Shown: positions 11,147 through 21,511 of the stretch, in pieces
Numbering within the stretch: position 1 is the stretch's first letter
Layout of the letters: each line of letters begins with the position of its first letter
Assembly: GCA_963210315.1 (NCBI GenBank)
Contig: OY723296.1
Span: forward strand, 806,001 to 870,000
Direction: 5' to 3'
From: Rhynchopus euleeides
Taxonomy: Eukaryota; Euglenozoa; Diplonemea; Diplonemida; Diplonemidae
Length of the DNA: 64,000 nt
Made by a program: the position numbers and the translations under genes
The notes under the pieces: generated by a model
What the model saw: the letters and a program-made list of their open reading frames with translations, nothing else
The model's database searches: none
Told to the model about the DNA's origin: nothing

Positions 11147-11309
11147 TCGACCAGTGTCGGGACAAATACCTTGCCATCAACTGCCTCTAACTAGACAACG
11201 GCATGATCATTGCAGGGACACAGCAAGGGGAGACGGGACATCCTCAGAGCAAGCCCACCTACCTCCATTTTTTCCCGGCCTGCGGCGCCAGGAAAAAATA
11301 AATAAATGA

Positions 11310-11417
11310 GGGGGTCTTCGCTGGCCGTTATCCTTCGTCAATCTCCGTCAGTTTTCAGCTAATTCAACAGGAAATTCACCAAAATGCACTGACGGTCACC
11401 CCGTAGCGAAGACCCCC
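11310..11417. mobile_element. 108-bp MITE, GGGGGTCTTCGCT family, copy a
   Basis: The ends GGGGGTCTTCGCT (11310-11322) and its complement (11405-11417) are perfect 13-bp inverted repeats. Three further complete copies are at 40052-40159, 48062-48168 and 62204-62310. The flanking triplets here are TGA and TAA, probably a decayed 3-bp target duplication. Copies b, c and d keep perfect triplets (TGT, ACA, TGT). Confidence 0.85.
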
Positions 11418-11506
11418 TAAATCGGAAAAATGCAAGGTCCGGTGGATTTTGGCGGCCCCACATAAAATAAACGACTCAATTAAAACGATACCGCTTTAAC
11501 ACCGAC

Positions 11507-13936
11507 TTATTTGCTGCGAAGTCTGTATCTGTGAGGAATCTCTGGACAGAGAGTCGACCCAACCCTCCTTGCCAGCATCACGCGAGCATGATCCAGCGCT
11601 GACCTCGGGGCAACCCACTCAGACGGGTCAGGCATCTCCGAGGTTGCTGGGGGACACCCCTCCCCGTGTGGATCCGCCACCATCATATACAGCAGCGTCA
11701 CACTTCCGGGTTTCGTGCTGTCCAGCAGCCTGAAGGATGATATTTCATGCAGGTGCTGCCGGTGCATCGCAACGAGGGTGCCGGGCACCAGCGGCACCAC
11801 GGCAGCCATGCGGGCTGCCACCAGGTCCTCCTCAAGCCCACATGCCAACGGGTAGTGGGACATGTCAGTTTGCCCGTCGAAGTAGCTCTGATCCACAGGC
11901 TCCTTCACGCGAATCACAGAAGGCGACACATTATCACAAGCAACGACCAGCACCACCGTTGCAGCACAGTTCGCCCTATCCTCGCCCCACTGCAGCAATG
12001 GGGTGCCGGTAAACGCGGTAGACTCTGGCGCGAGGCGGATGTCCGCAGCCTGCCACACTACGCCCAGCTCATTCTGCAGCAGACCGCCCAAGCAGGGGCG
12101 CGCCGCACGGTGTGCCTCCATCTGCCTCCGCTTCAGCACAGCCGCTTTGAGGTCCGGGAGGTGCGGTGGTCGCAGCAGTCTGTGCGCCGCCAGCACCACA
12201 GCCTCCCGGATACCCCCGGGGAACCCGTCGGGGTGCTGCGCAGCATGCTTCTCGGCGACCTCGACCAGCTGGCGTGCCAGGGTCATCCCCCGCTCCTCCT
12301 CCTCCTCCTCCCCCTCTTCGTCTTCCTGCTGCTGCTGCTGCGCCCTCGCAAAGTCGGACAGAACCTTCTGACACTTCCTGCCTTCCGCGGGGCTGCCCTG
12401 CGTGGCCTTCGCGTCATCCAGCGGGGTATCGCCATGGGCATTCTCAGCGGAAGGGTCAGCCCCGCTTTGCAGCAGCAGGGCTACTGTTTCGGGGTGCCCC
12501 CCAAAGCAGGCGCCGTGCAGCGGGGTGGACCGCGCCTTGCTGTCGGCGCATGGGGTGTTGGGGTCAGCGCCTTGGGAGAGGAGCCACTCGCAGACTGCGG
12601 TGTGCCCGAAGCGCGCTGCGGTGTACAGCAGTGTGGTGCCGTGGTCGCGGTGGTGGTAGTTCGCCGTGGCACGGCAGATCCAACGCGACTCCTTCAAGCC
12701 ATCGAGGGTGCCGTTGTATGCCATATCCCAGGGGTTCCCCGTGGCGTCAGCCTTGCGCTTCCTCTTCCCCTGTGGCGGTGTGCCGGGCCTGCCGTCGCCC
12801 CCCTCGCTGCCTGTGTCCTGCGTCGGATGCGTCGGAGGTGGCACTGCAACCCCAAGAGCTCTGTGGATGCTGTCGTCATCACGTGTAGTATATTGGTGAT
12901 CCAGCACGCCGGCCAGCTCCGCCATGAAGCCTGGGCAGTCGCGCAGGGGCTCAGTGTGCGCTGCTGCCGACAGCCGCGATACGGCAACAAACCCGGGCTT
13001 GATCACAACGTCGGGTGCATCCTCAGAGTCATCATCGCTCCGATCGGCATCCTCAGTGACCCGCCACTTCCCTTCTTGGAAGCACACGACTTTGTAGTTC
13101 TGCAGCAGAACCGCGGTGAACTCTTCAACCTCGGCTGCCTCCGACGGGGTCAGGCTGCTGTGCGCTCCGCACGGCAGCGGTGCGGACACCCCGCCGTCAT
13201 CCCCCTGCGCGATGTAAGGCGTCTGTGCCAGCAGCGGGAAGGCTGCCTCGAGCAACGCCTTCGCCGCGGCGTCGAAATCCCCCGACGCCGCCACAGGCGT
13301 GAGCTGCGCCCCGTTGATGAACCCGGCACGGACAAACCCCGCCCCCCCGCTGTGAGAGTAACGCGTGGGGGTGAAGACGGCAAAGTCCTCGCCGCTGAGA
13401 GGGCACGCCTTCTCGAAGCAGTAGAGGCGGGGGTCGACAATATTATGCCAGGCCTCCATGACGCCCTCTCCACGGGACTCCAGCGCCATCGTGTCATATT
13501 GATACGTCTTGGATGGGTGTTGGGCAAGCTCCTGCCGCACAGCACACAGCGCGCCGTGCACCTGCTGCAGCACCGCATCTGGAATAACTGATGTGCCTAC
13601 CCCGGGGAGGCGCGGCGGGGGTGCGGCGGTGAAGGCGGGCTGGCCCGTTTCCACGAGGGCCATGTCTGCCACAGTATCATGCCACAGCTTCCGCGCATCG
13701 AAGCGGAAAACACGGTAGTAGAAATCCGCCTTGGCAGATATATTGTGAATGTCATCTGAGGCTTGCTCAAACCAATTGTCTATTTCATCGCGTGTCGCAG
13801 ATGCGTCCCACTGCGTCCGGATGATATCACAGAAGGATTCGCGCATCTCCAGGTAGCTTTGAAGGCGAACCAGCTTCGTGGGGTCATCCACCTTGCACCG
13901 GTTGTCATCATCGTAACAGGACTCGGAGTCGTCCAT
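11507..13936 (-). CDS. DUF4246-type protein with inserted ankyrin repeats (809 aa)
   Basis: The start is set at the Met of MDDSESCYDDDN. The frame is open 52 codons further upstream, but that part is proline/phenylalanine low complexity derived from the G-run spacer. Residues about 20-175 resemble the N-terminal half of the DUF4246 family (including a VDPRLYCFE block) and about 620-780 the C-terminal half (V-x-EP, PGTLVAMHRQHLHEI, LLDSTKPGSVTLLYMMVADP). Between them lie a low-complexity acidic and basic linker and two or three ankyrin repeats (about 410-511; the clearest are TTLLYTAARFGHTAVCEWLL and STPLHGACFGGHPETVALLL). DUF4246 members have been suggested to be 2-oxoglutarate/iron oxygenase-like. 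Candidate metal ligands would be the His in LVAMHRQH and the upstream acidic segment, but this is inference. The ankyrin insertion is not typical of the family. Confidence 0.8.
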   Translation of the reverse strand: MDDSESCYDDDNRCKVDDPTKLVRLQSYLEMRESFCDIIRTQWDASATRDEIDNWFEQASDDIHNISAKADFYYRVFRFDARKLWHDTVADMALVETGQPAFTAAPPPRLPGVGTSVIPDAVLQQVHGALCAVRQELAQHPSKTYQYDTMALESRGEGVMEAWHNIVDPRLYCFEKACPLSGEDFAVFTPTRYSHSGGAGFVRAGFINGAQLTPVAASGDFDAAAKALLEAAFPLLAQTPYIAQGDDGGVSAPLPCGAHSSLTPSEAAEVEEFTAVLLQNYKVVCFQEGKWRVTEDADRSDDDSEDAPDVVIKPGFVAVSRLSAAAHTEPLRDCPGFMAELAGVLDHQYTTRDDDSIHRALGVAVPPPTHPTQDTGSEGGDGRPGTPPQGKRKRKADATGNPWDMAYNGTLDGLKESRWICRATANYHHRDHGTTLLYTAARFGHTAVCEWLLSQGADPNTPCADSKARSTPLHGACFGGHPETVALLLQSGADPSAENAHGDTPLDDAKATQGSPAEGRKCQKVLSDFARAQQQQQEDEEGEEEEEERGMTLARQLVEVAEKHAAQHPDGFPGGIREAVVLAAHRLLRPPHLPDLKAAVLKRRQMEAHRAARPCLGGLLQNELGVVWQAADIRLAPESTAFTGTPLLQWGEDRANCAATVVLVVACDNVSPSVIRVKEPVDQSYFDGQTDMSHYPLACGLEEDLVAARMAAVVPLVPGTLVAMHRQHLHEISSFRLLDSTKPGSVTLLYMMVADPHGEGCPPATSEMPDPSEWVAPRSALDHARVMLARRVGSTLCPEIPHRYRLRSK

Positions 13937-14908
13937 CACAGGAGGTGTGAGCAATCGTTGCAGCAAAACCAGGCAACTCGAGGAACAGAAACCCAGGGTA
14001 GAAGGTAGGCTATATCCTGAACGACAGGGGAGGGGGGGGGGGGGGGTAGTGAAATAGAAGTAGAAGGGAGCAGGGGAGGAAGATGGAGTCACACGGTTCG
14101 CAGGTCAGTTCAGCGGTGCAAGCAGCCCGATGCGTTCAGCGTGTGGGGGTGGGGGTGAGAGGGGGTGGGGGAGAGAGCACCCGTGCCACCCACATCAACA
14201 GCGTAGCATTGGATACCGGACTGGCGCCCCAGGCAGCAATACCCACCACCATGCACCACCACCTCTCCCCCGCACCCCACCCTACACTACCCGTGATCTC
14301 TGGGAGACCCAGCAACAAACCAGTCAAGGACTTGTTGGAACAGGAACCACAGAGACCTGAGTGGGAGGCACAAGATCTAGAAATAAAAGACACAGAAAGC
14401 GTCCTACACAGCTGGCACGCCAATATAAAGGAGGGGGGGGGGGCAGTGAAATAGAACTGGAAGGGATCACAAGAATGATCACCCTTCGCTCGTTACGCAG
14501 GGTGTGTCTGAAATATAAAGGGGGTGTGGGGGGGCAGGGGCTGCTCTGTTGCACGCGGATGACAAGCCTGGCGCAACAAACCAACCCATCGCAAAACCTG
14601 CTGGGTTATTTTTTTTGGCATCGACAGTCACAACAAGCAAGCTTGATCCCATTTGATTTGACGCCCCATACACTGCAAGCAGGTTCGAGGGCAAACTACT
14701 TTCAAAGCATAGCTGCGGGGGTGGTGTTATCGAACAGTACAAATTGCGTAAGTTGGCGTAGTTCGTGCGGGCCTTATGCGAAGCGTTTTCGCTAACACCA
14801 GAGGGGGGGCTTTGCGAGGTTTGATTTTTGCTGCCCAAAAGCTCTGACCTCACCCTCCCCGCTGTCTTTCTGGCACTGACACAGGAGTTCTCCTGCTGTG
14901 GCTGTGGT

Positions 14909-15112
14909 AACTATCTGTGCCCCCGCTGGATCGTAAAGTGACAGCAAAACGAGACAACAAACCAATTACTGCCGAAAGTTGTTTTGTTGGAACGCAGACC
15001 CCACTCTTTGTGTACACCACTCCCCGGTCTGATGAAGTGGTGTGAGTGGGGACGCACGATCCAGCTAAAGGCACAGAAAGTTTCCCCAGTTGGCTACGCC
15101 GAACTAACAAAA
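14909..15112. repeat. ~204-bp direct repeat, copy 1
   Basis: About 90% identical by eye to 15319-15523, with a partial third copy at 10708-10770. Each copy has an internal inverted pair, GCTGGATCGT near the left and ACGATCCAGC about 130 bp later. A short tail matching the AGTTGGCTACGCCGAACT part also occurs at 47947-47966 and in its inverted copy near 62415. Confidence 0.8.
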
Positions 15113-15318
15113 AAAAGGGGGGGGGGATTCTAAATAACTTTTCAGGGGCGATGATGGGGGCCTTCGATCTCCCAGCGTGGCATCTAAGGCAAGGCCTGCC
15201 ACACTGGGTTTCAGAGCGAAGCTCCCCTCATTGGCTGTGCGCTGGTTCATCACCTTGCGGGGGAAACATGGGTGAACACACGCGCGGCCCAACGGTCTTC
15301 TTTGCTAGAGACGAGGAA

Positions 15319-15523
15319 AACTATATGTGCCCCCCGCTGGATCGTGAAATGACAGCAAAAACGAGGCAACAAACCAATTACTACCGAAAGTTGTTTTGTT
15401 GGAACGCAGACCCCACTCTTTGTGTACACCACTCCCCGGTCTGATGAAGTGGTGTGAGCGGGGCCGCACGATCCAGCTGAAGGCACAGAAAGTTTCCCCA
15501 GTTGGCGACGCCGCACTAACAAG
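15319..15523. repeat. ~204-bp direct repeat, copy 2
   Basis: Second copy of the block at 14909-15112, in the same orientation at about 410 bp distance, with a few substitutions. It may be a small mobile element or the remains of a tandem duplication. It contains no gene. Confidence 0.8.
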
Positions 15524-15758
15524 CCTGGTTCACGCAAAAAAAAGGGGGGGGAAAAAACGACACTTTCTTTTCCGGGGTTTAGCTGGCACTATTCTCAGAT
15601 TCAGTTGGTCGACACCATCGTCTGATTTTTCTTTACCTTGCGGCTTTCGCAGGAGCCCACCCCCTGCTGATGGCAAGCGGGCGGGGAAAAATAGAAAATA
15701 CCATCTGCCAACCAACACAGCGGCAATACATGATCATCCTCTAAATCCCCAATCCCCC

Positions 15759-18725
15759 CTATGGAAGCCCAACGCGGCTCTTCCGATGCCGCTGGCTCCT
15801 GGCCCGAGCCGGAGACATGACGCCACTCTTCTTCCCACTGTCGCTCTGCACCTGCCCGCCACCGCCCGCCCGCTTCCCGGCCCCTGCACCCACAGCCAAC
15901 GGCGGCGACAGCAGAGGGCCGGACTTCGAGCAACCCGGGTCCATATCGAGGCTGAAACCATGCATCACCACTGAGTCACCCTCATACATCTCAAACTTGA
16001 TATGTAGATGCCTGGTGCGTGGGACGTCTACCCAATGGGGCCCGGCACCTTCCGGGCCAACCCGAATTGATACAGAGCTGGATGTGCGAGCGATCTGCAG
16101 CAGAACCGGCTCGCCCCCTTCTCCCATCGGATAGACCCGGTCGAGCTGGCTGCCGTTGTGGTGCCCGGAGAAGGTGAACAGCATGTCCTCCTCCGCCCTG
16201 CCCCCACCCCCCACCAGCACACAGGCCTTGCGGCTGCGCGAGGTGAGGGCAACCGTCGCCGCGGTGCACGGCCCGAGCCTCCGCACGAGCTGGCACATCC
16301 CGACACCCGCCCCTCCGCAGTGCGCTACAGACCTCCCTGAGGGATCACCCACCGTAGTCAGGGTGAAGGCGCTGCAGGGGCTGAGCTCCCAGGTCCCACC
16401 AGGGCCACTGTTAGATGCATTCGCCGTGGAGGCGCAGGACGACCCCCGCTGCAACACAGCTGCGCCAGCGTCACTCTGCGAAACGCCGGGCGATGAGGGC
16501 TCGCCGGACACCCAACCCGGGTAATCCACAGGCACTCCCGAGGAGGAGCAGGGGATGGAGGATGATGAGGAGGAGGAGGACACAACACCGGCATGCCCGC
16601 CGCGGTGGCTGTGTGTCTGGGGATGTGCCGCCATCTGTTGTGGCAGAGCAGCCCCAGGCCCAATTGCGGTCTGGGCGGAGGACATGAGGGAGGGGGGTGG
16701 CGGGGCGGGCCGCGCGCCGCCACCACCCCCGGGGGATCCCGCAGCGACATAGGCAGCCTGGGCCATCATCTCGCGGACATCGCTCTCCACACGCTGTGTC
16801 AGGCGCTTCACCTTCACGCGGTAGTCCTGCAGGACATCCTCCGGGTTTGTTGGGGCCCCACCACCACCCCCAGCGACCCCCCCAGGCAGCGCCTCCGGAG
16901 GGGTCGCTGGGTTGGGCACCCCATGCCCTAGCGGGGGCTGGGCTGCAGCACCGCTGCCTCGTCTGGAGATGGGCAATGTGCCAGATGCGGCGGGGATGCT
17001 GATGCAGGAGATGCTGCTGCTGCTGCCGCTGCTGCAGGTTCCCCCTCCAAAGAAGGTGCTGCCCGCCTGCGATGCGGCGGCCGCGGCATCCGCGCCGGAG
17101 AAATGCGAATTCGGGTGGGATTCCGCGCCATGCCGCTGGCGGCGGTGGCACCGCTGCCCGAGGGCCTCCGCCCTCACCCCACACCCCGCACCCCTCGGGC
17201 TCGCTGTCGGCTGCGACACCCCGAAACTGCTGCTCGTCGCCATGTCGTCCTCACCGCCACACCCCACCGCCTCCACGCCAACCCTCCCCACCTCCGCCTC
17301 CTCTCGGTGGTGGCGATGGTGCGGAACGCCACCAATGCCGCCACCAGGAGAGCCTCTAAGATGGCCTTGGGCATGCCGTGCGGAACAGAGAGCGATAGAA
17401 TCGTCAATCGCCCCCACCCCATAGCCCCAGAGCGTCGCGGGGTGGTTGGGGTGGTTGGGGTGGGAGGTGTGGTTAGGGTGGTGCCCTCCGCCGCCACCCT
17501 GCGGAGGGGTTTGAGGGTACCCCGCTTCGGTGTCCCCACAGCACATCTCGGAGGAGGAGGACCCGTCGGCAGACGGGGAGCGGGTCGGCACCGCCACCAC
17601 ACCCGCGACCCCCGCAGCGCCGCGCATCCCCCGGCGGGTGTGGCGCCTGCCGTCGCCGGGGCTCCGCAACCCAGCTTGTCCCATCGCACCGACGCTGCCC
17701 CCTCCGGGTCCAACAGCAACACCACCGCCTCCGCTGACACCCCTCCGACAGGCACGGCTTTGAGGTGGGGGTGTGGTGGCACGCACCTCAGATATTGCGG
17801 AAACCTCGGATCCCACAGCGGGGTGCTGCAGGGCACCCCTCCCAGTGGGGGAGGGGCAGGCGCCAGAGTGGCGCCGGATGCAGCAGCACCCCAGGGGTGC
17901 TGGGGACAGCGGAGGTGTGGTGGTGGTGGTGGTGGCGGTGGCGGTGGCGGTGGCGGAGGTGCCCCCCGAGGGTGCTGCCGCATCGAGTGAGCCCGGCCGA
18001 CCCCCCCCGGCTGCACGGCGGAGCCGCGCGGCGTCCTGCCGGGGCGTCCGGTGGGGCGGGTGGCACCCCCCTTCCGGGGAAACGTTGTACTCCGTCGCCC
18101 AGACCCCCCTCGAGGGCCTCGAGTAACGCGACACTTCATGGCAGGCCGGGCTCCCCCCAGGGGAGACCCCATCCGCCAGCCTGCCCCCGGGGCTGGAGTG
18201 CAGCGGGGGTGGTGAGGCAGGCGGGGTGCGGGGTGGGGCGCACCTCCGCACGGCTCTGCCTCCGTAACGCGGGGATGGGGTGGACACCGCCAGCCTTGGG
18301 GACGACGGGAGGGCGGTTGGTTGTGCGGACCCCGGAGGTGCAGAGGCTGCCCCGCCTATGCGCGCCGGAGGTTGCTGCTGCTGCTGCTGCTGATCAGGGT
18401 GGTGGTGGAGGTGTTGGAGGTGTTGGAGGTGTTGGTGGTGTGCATCACACCCCTCCCCAACCCCCCTCGGCTTCCCCTGGGGTTCTGCGAGAGGGGACGG
18501 CGGTGCTGGCGGTGCCGGTGCGGACCCTCCCTGAGCTCCTGCAGCAGCGGCTAGCCGCTCAAGGTAGACCAGCACGGTGTCCATCTTCTCCTCGACACAT
18601 CGGAGGCGGCCCTCGAGGTGGCGGATGGAGGGGTGGGTGGCGGTGGCGGCGGTGGCGGCGGAGCTGTCCGCAAAGAGGTCCCCCTGGGAGTCGCCGTGCA
18701 TGCTTAGCAGCGAGTGCTTAGGCAT
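15759..18725 (-). CDS. Large low-complexity protein with short N-terminal coiled coil (988 aa)
   Basis: The start is set at MPKHSLLSM, because CCCCCCCATCTGCAG lies three bases before it and looks like a splice acceptor. A Met 15 codons further upstream is open. About residues 30-65 (IRHLEGRLRCVEEKMDTVLV) form a short coiled coil. About 65-640 is Gly/Pro/Ser/His-rich with poly-Gln, poly-Thr and poly-Gly runs. A more regular helix lies near 645-675 (DVLQDYRVKVKRLTQRVES). About 770-935 is beta-rich, with alternating hydrophobic residues and a conserved-looking HIKFEMYEGDSVVMHGFSLD block. A basic Ser/Arg tail follows. I do not recognise the beta-rich domain; a lectin- or adhesin-like fold is possible but is a guess. 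Scaffold or regulatory protein is equally possible. Confidence 0.7.
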   Translation of the reverse strand: MPKHSLLSMHGDSQGDLFADSSAATAATATHPSIRHLEGRLRCVEEKMDTVLVYLERLAAAAGAQGGSAPAPPAPPSPLAEPQGKPRGVGEGCDAHHQHLQHLQHLHHHPDQQQQQQQPPARIGGAASAPPGSAQPTALPSSPRLAVSTPSPRYGGRAVRRCAPPRTPPASPPPLHSSPGGRLADGVSPGGSPACHEVSRYSRPSRGVWATEYNVSPEGGCHPPHRTPRQDAARLRRAAGGGRPGSLDAAAPSGGTSATATATATTTTTTPPLSPAPLGCCCIRRHSGACPSPTGRGALQHPAVGSEVSAISEVRATTPPPQSRACRRGVSGGGGVAVGPGGGSVGAMGQAGLRSPGDGRRHTRRGMRGAAGVAGVVAVPTRSPSADGSSSSEMCCGDTEAGYPQTPPQGGGGGHHPNHTSHPNHPNHPATLWGYGVGAIDDSIALCSARHAQGHLRGSPGGGIGGVPHHRHHREEAEVGRVGVEAVGCGGEDDMATSSSFGVSQPTASPRGAGCGVRAEALGQRCHRRQRHGAESHPNSHFSGADAAAAASQAGSTFFGGGTCSSGSSSSISCISIPAASGTLPISRRGSGAAAQPPLGHGVPNPATPPEALPGGVAGGGGGAPTNPEDVLQDYRVKVKRLTQRVESDVREMMAQAAYVAAGSPGGGGGARPAPPPPSLMSSAQTAIGPGAALPQQMAAHPQTHSHRGGHAGVVSSSSSSSSIPCSSSGVPVDYPGWVSGEPSSPGVSQSDAGAAVLQRGSSCASTANASNSGPGGTWELSPCSAFTLTTVGDPSGRSVAHCGGAGVGMCQLVRRLGPCTAATVALTSRSRKACVLVGGGGRAEEDMLFTFSGHHNGSQLDRVYPMGEGGEPVLLQIARTSSSVSIRVGPEGAGPHWVDVPRTRHLHIKFEMYEGDSVVMHGFSLDMDPGCSKSGPLLSPPLAVGAGAGKRAGGGGQVQSDSGKKSGVMSPARARSQRHRKSRVGLP

Positions 18726-20041
18726 TGTCTGCAGATGGGGGGGCGCACCTGCATGTGCCTGCCTCGCCACAAGGCAACAGAGAGGAGGTGGGGGTGCGGG
18801 TGATACGCACAGCAGAGCGGTGTGTAGTTAAGATTCGGTTTTTCCCCAACGCCACCCCGTTTTGGGTGTCTGTCGGTGGCGGTGGTGGTGGTGGTGGTGT
18901 TGAACAACGAGGGCAGGCAGGCACGTTTGGCGGTGTCGTGGCATCTTCTGCTCGCAAGTGTGCGCAAAAATAGAAAAGACTCCCCGATATTTGTGGGAAA
19001 TGGGGGCAGTGGGTGGGGGAGGTGAGGAGCTGTTTGCGAATGCCGGGATGCACTGTCACAGGGCGGTGCGTATCTGGGGGCTTGGAGGCAACGCTGACAT
19101 GGTTTGTACAACGCAGCAGACGGGGGGCCACTAGATACGGAAGGAAAGCAGACAGCACGACCGGATTCTCGAATCTCTGCGCTGGTGTGGTAGAAACTCG
19201 GGCTCTGTTCGTCGGAGGGGCAGATATGGGGGCCTTCGACCTTCCAAATCGAAGATATGCATGGCGGAGGTGGCGTATTTTGGGCGATTCTAGTTATTTT
19301 CCTGGCTATAAAAAAGAATAAGGCTGCTGTTTGTGCGCCAAATCCGGGCAAAACAAAAGCAACTCACACAGCCTGATGAGGATGTTGCATTTTGTTTCCC
19401 AAAGCGCTGCCTGCTAATCTTTTTGACTCTGACAGGAGCCCTGCTGCAAGAAAAAATGGGCGAAATCCACCATAATGCACTGAGACGCCGCGTAGCGAAG
19501 ACCCCCATACTCCAGAACACCAGAGCGTTACCAATGATTGCGGCACTTAGGATTGAAAGGAGCTGGCATTGCTGGCACACGGGCTGACCCGAGAGACTGA
19601 CCTGTCAAGAAGATCTCATCATATTGGGTTTGGCAGTGGGAGACGCTGTCGTGTTGGGCAGCGGGAGGCTCCGTGTTGCAGCATCTTGGGCATTTGCCTG
19701 ATGTTCACTGAAGGAGGGGGGCCGGGGATCAGCACGCCCTTTCGGGGAAGCACGCTGACACCCCTACACCAAAGGTCAACCTCCCAGAAGTAGCAACACC
19801 CTCAGTTCAGTTCAGTTTGGGGGGATACTCCTGGGGCAGGAATGACGTGTTAGTGGCTGTGTCCGGCAGTTTTCGGTTTTCGCACAAGCTCAGAGGAGCC
19901 CTTCAAAGAATCCACCGGGCCAAACCTCGTTCAAATCGTTCAAGAAAGTGGGGTCGCAACAGGGCGGAGCAGGAAACCAGTGGGGAAGGCAAGCAGGCAC
20001 GGCACGGGGAACAGCTATAGAAGGCAAGAGGCACAGCACCG
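18726..20041. other. Intergenic region upstream of the low-complexity gene
   Basis: No gene is recognised. It holds a (GGT)n-like tract (about 18875-18900), the right half of a GGGGGTCTTCGCT-family MITE (about 19456-19506), and a block at about 19336-19450 that resembles 21901-22030 and part of 62065-62200 (shared core AAAGCGCTGCC followed by ATCTTTTTGAC). Confidence 0.5.
19456..19506. mobile_element. Partial MITE, GGGGGTCTTCGCT family (right end only)
   Basis: CGAAATCCACCATAATGCAC leads to CGTAGCGAAGACCCCC at its end, matching the right half of the 108-bp MITE. The left half is missing. Confidence 0.7.
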
Positions 20042-21511
20042 TCAGCAGATCGAGCACTGGCACGATGCCTCGGTTCCCGTGACCTTCGCAGCCCTGCCAG
20101 TTGTGCGAGTGGTAGATGAAGACGTGTCAGCAGTCCTGTCAATACTGCCAGAATGTCCCTGCACCGTGCGAGAAACCTCAGGTGTGCGAACAACGGCAGG
20201 TGCCCTGCATTGGCCTAGGAAGTCCGGAAGATGGCACTTCAGAACGGCACGGTGACCACGCCTCTTCATGTGTTCCTCGCAGACTCCCATCGTGTGCTCC
20301 AAGTCCTCCTTCGACAAGATGCGGGCCGTTGTGTCCGTGGGGGTGGGTGGCTGCCCGTATCCAAAGCCGAGGTAGGGTCCGAACCCTTTGTACCCCAGAT
20401 CAGGCGGCTGGCTGAAGACGAACAACAGCTGGCCATCGAAGGTGTCGTCAAAGGTGACGGAGCCATCACCAAGAGTGCCAAAAGGGCCGATTGTGCGCTT
20501 GTTGGTGGTGAATGTTATCCGTTGGAGAGGAGATGTCTGGAAGTAGTTGGCCACGACAGTTTGTACGCCGCTGATGAATTCGTCATCGTCAAAGGCTACA
20601 GTATGAAGCTCGAGGTTCCCGTCGGTCGAGCGGTTGATCTTTCTTTGTCTGAGATAGGTGCCGTCAGTGTATGCCACCCCCACCCCAGCGACAGTGGGGT
20701 CGTGCATGCTTCTGTTCACCCACACAGACAGACCGCAGATGCGGGAGTGCAGATGCACCAGTTCCGTGCTGTTGTCATTGTTCACCCCACGTAGGTACAG
20801 GCCAGGAGCACGCAACACAGTCCGGTGAACAAGCGGCACCCTCACAGGGTGTCCTGACCCGAACCCAATCTGCGTCACACACTCTGACGACGCCCTTCCA
20901 TAGAGATGCATCAGCGCCATGCCGTTGGTGAACGAGACGGCGAATTCTGTAGAATCCTGCTCGGTGTGACTCCCGTATGGGCCGCAGACACGCTCGTTGG
21001 TGACGAAAGTGATTTCTTGCAAATTAGACCCGCACCATCCACAGACACCTCTGACGTATTCATCGTTGGCAAGGTCAATGCGTGAGCCCGTGTCGCTTGA
21101 CAGCGGCACCTTACCGTACACCAGACGCGCTCCATTGGCGTAGGTGAGTGCCAAACCCTTCGATGCCTCCACATCGATGTAGACGACACGCCCCCACGAC
21201 AGCACCTTGTCGCCATCATCGAAAGGCACGCCTTCGTTCACACCGAACAGCTCTGACCTTGCCACATGCGTACTGGCCAACACCACCTCGACTGTCGCCC
21301 CATGCTCTAACGGCGTGTCCTGCAGCAATGTGTCCGCACTGCCAAGACACTCACTGCTGCCTGGCAGGCGCAGCCACACGTCCCCCAGGACATGCCCCTC
21401 TGCACGGAGGCAGGACACCGCCTTGTCCTGCAGACGGCCCACCGTCCCATCGGGGGTGGTCTCCACAGCCACACGCACATCTGTGCCGGCAACACAGGCG
21501 AACACCTCCAT
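20042..21511 (-). CDS. Ubiquitin-like domain plus two jacalin-like lectin domains (489 aa)
   Basis: Residues 1-81 form a small domain with the pattern of a ubiquitin-like (beta-grasp) fold (MEV..., TPDGTVGRLQDKAV, L-x-DTPLEHGATVEVVL). The neighbouring gene begins with a related domain. About 95-240 and 245-395 are two jacalin-like lectin repeats. Each has the family pattern of an open beta-strand pair, then SGV or RGVCG, an ITFVTNER or ITFTTNKR strand, a G-P-Y/F-G turn and a closing GFGSG or GFGYG strand. Jacalin folds bind mannose or galactose-type glycans, usually through the GXXXD-like loop, which is not obvious here. The last ~85 residues are Thr/Arg/Ser-rich and may be partly an unremoved intron. 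A TAG three codons before the start follows a pyrimidine-rich tract and could be the splice acceptor. No signal peptide, so the protein is probably cytosolic. Confidence 0.82.
   Translation of the reverse strand: MEVFACVAGTDVRVAVETTPDGTVGRLQDKAVSCLRAEGHVLGDVWLRLPGSSECLGSADTLLQDTPLEHGATVEVVLASTHVARSELFGVNEGVPFDDGDKVLSWGRVVYIDVEASKGLALTYANGARLVYGKVPLSSDTGSRIDLANDEYVRGVCGWCGSNLQEITFVTNERVCGPYGSHTEQDSTEFAVSFTNGMALMHLYGRASSECVTQIGFGSGHPVRVPLVHRTVLRAPGLYLRGVNNDNSTELVHLHSRICGLSVWVNRSMHDPTVAGVGVAYTDGTYLRQRKINRSTDGNLELHTVAFDDDEFISGVQTVVANYFQTSPLQRITFTTNKRTIGPFGTLGDGSVTFDDTFDGQLLFVFSQPPDLGYKGFGPYLGFGYGQPPTPTDTTARILSKEDLEHTMGVCEEHMKRRGHRAVLKCHLPDFLGQCRAPAVVRTPEVSRTVQGHSGSIDRTADTSSSTTRTTGRAAKVTGTEASCQCSIC

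Larger units (their letters stand above)
9869..11506. other. Intergenic region upstream of IST1
   Basis: No gene is recognised. It contains a partial copy of a repeat (about 10708-10770) that is fuller at 14909-15112, two strong hairpins (10941-10982 and 11120-11146) and a 108-bp MITE (11310-11417). The IST1 5-prime end and the downstream region of the next gene would fall here. Confidence 0.55.
13937..15758. other. Intergenic region with repeated blocks
   Basis: No gene is recognised. The stretch contains two copies of the dispersed G-run motif (14034-14074 and 14432-14472), two ~204-bp direct repeats (14909-15112 and 15319-15523), and further G/A homopolymers. The sense strand of the minus-strand genes shows long C runs here, suitable as pyrimidine tracts for splicing. 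Confidence 0.55.

Noticed and set aside
11747..13591. 614-codon plus-strand open frame opposite the DUF4246/ankyrin gene
   Set aside because: It is antisense to a gene with clear domains; its Arg/Gly-rich sequence is an effect of GC-rich codons. Similar antisense frames opposite the large genes at 2959-6144, 15759-18725 and 27406-29175 were rejected for the same reason.
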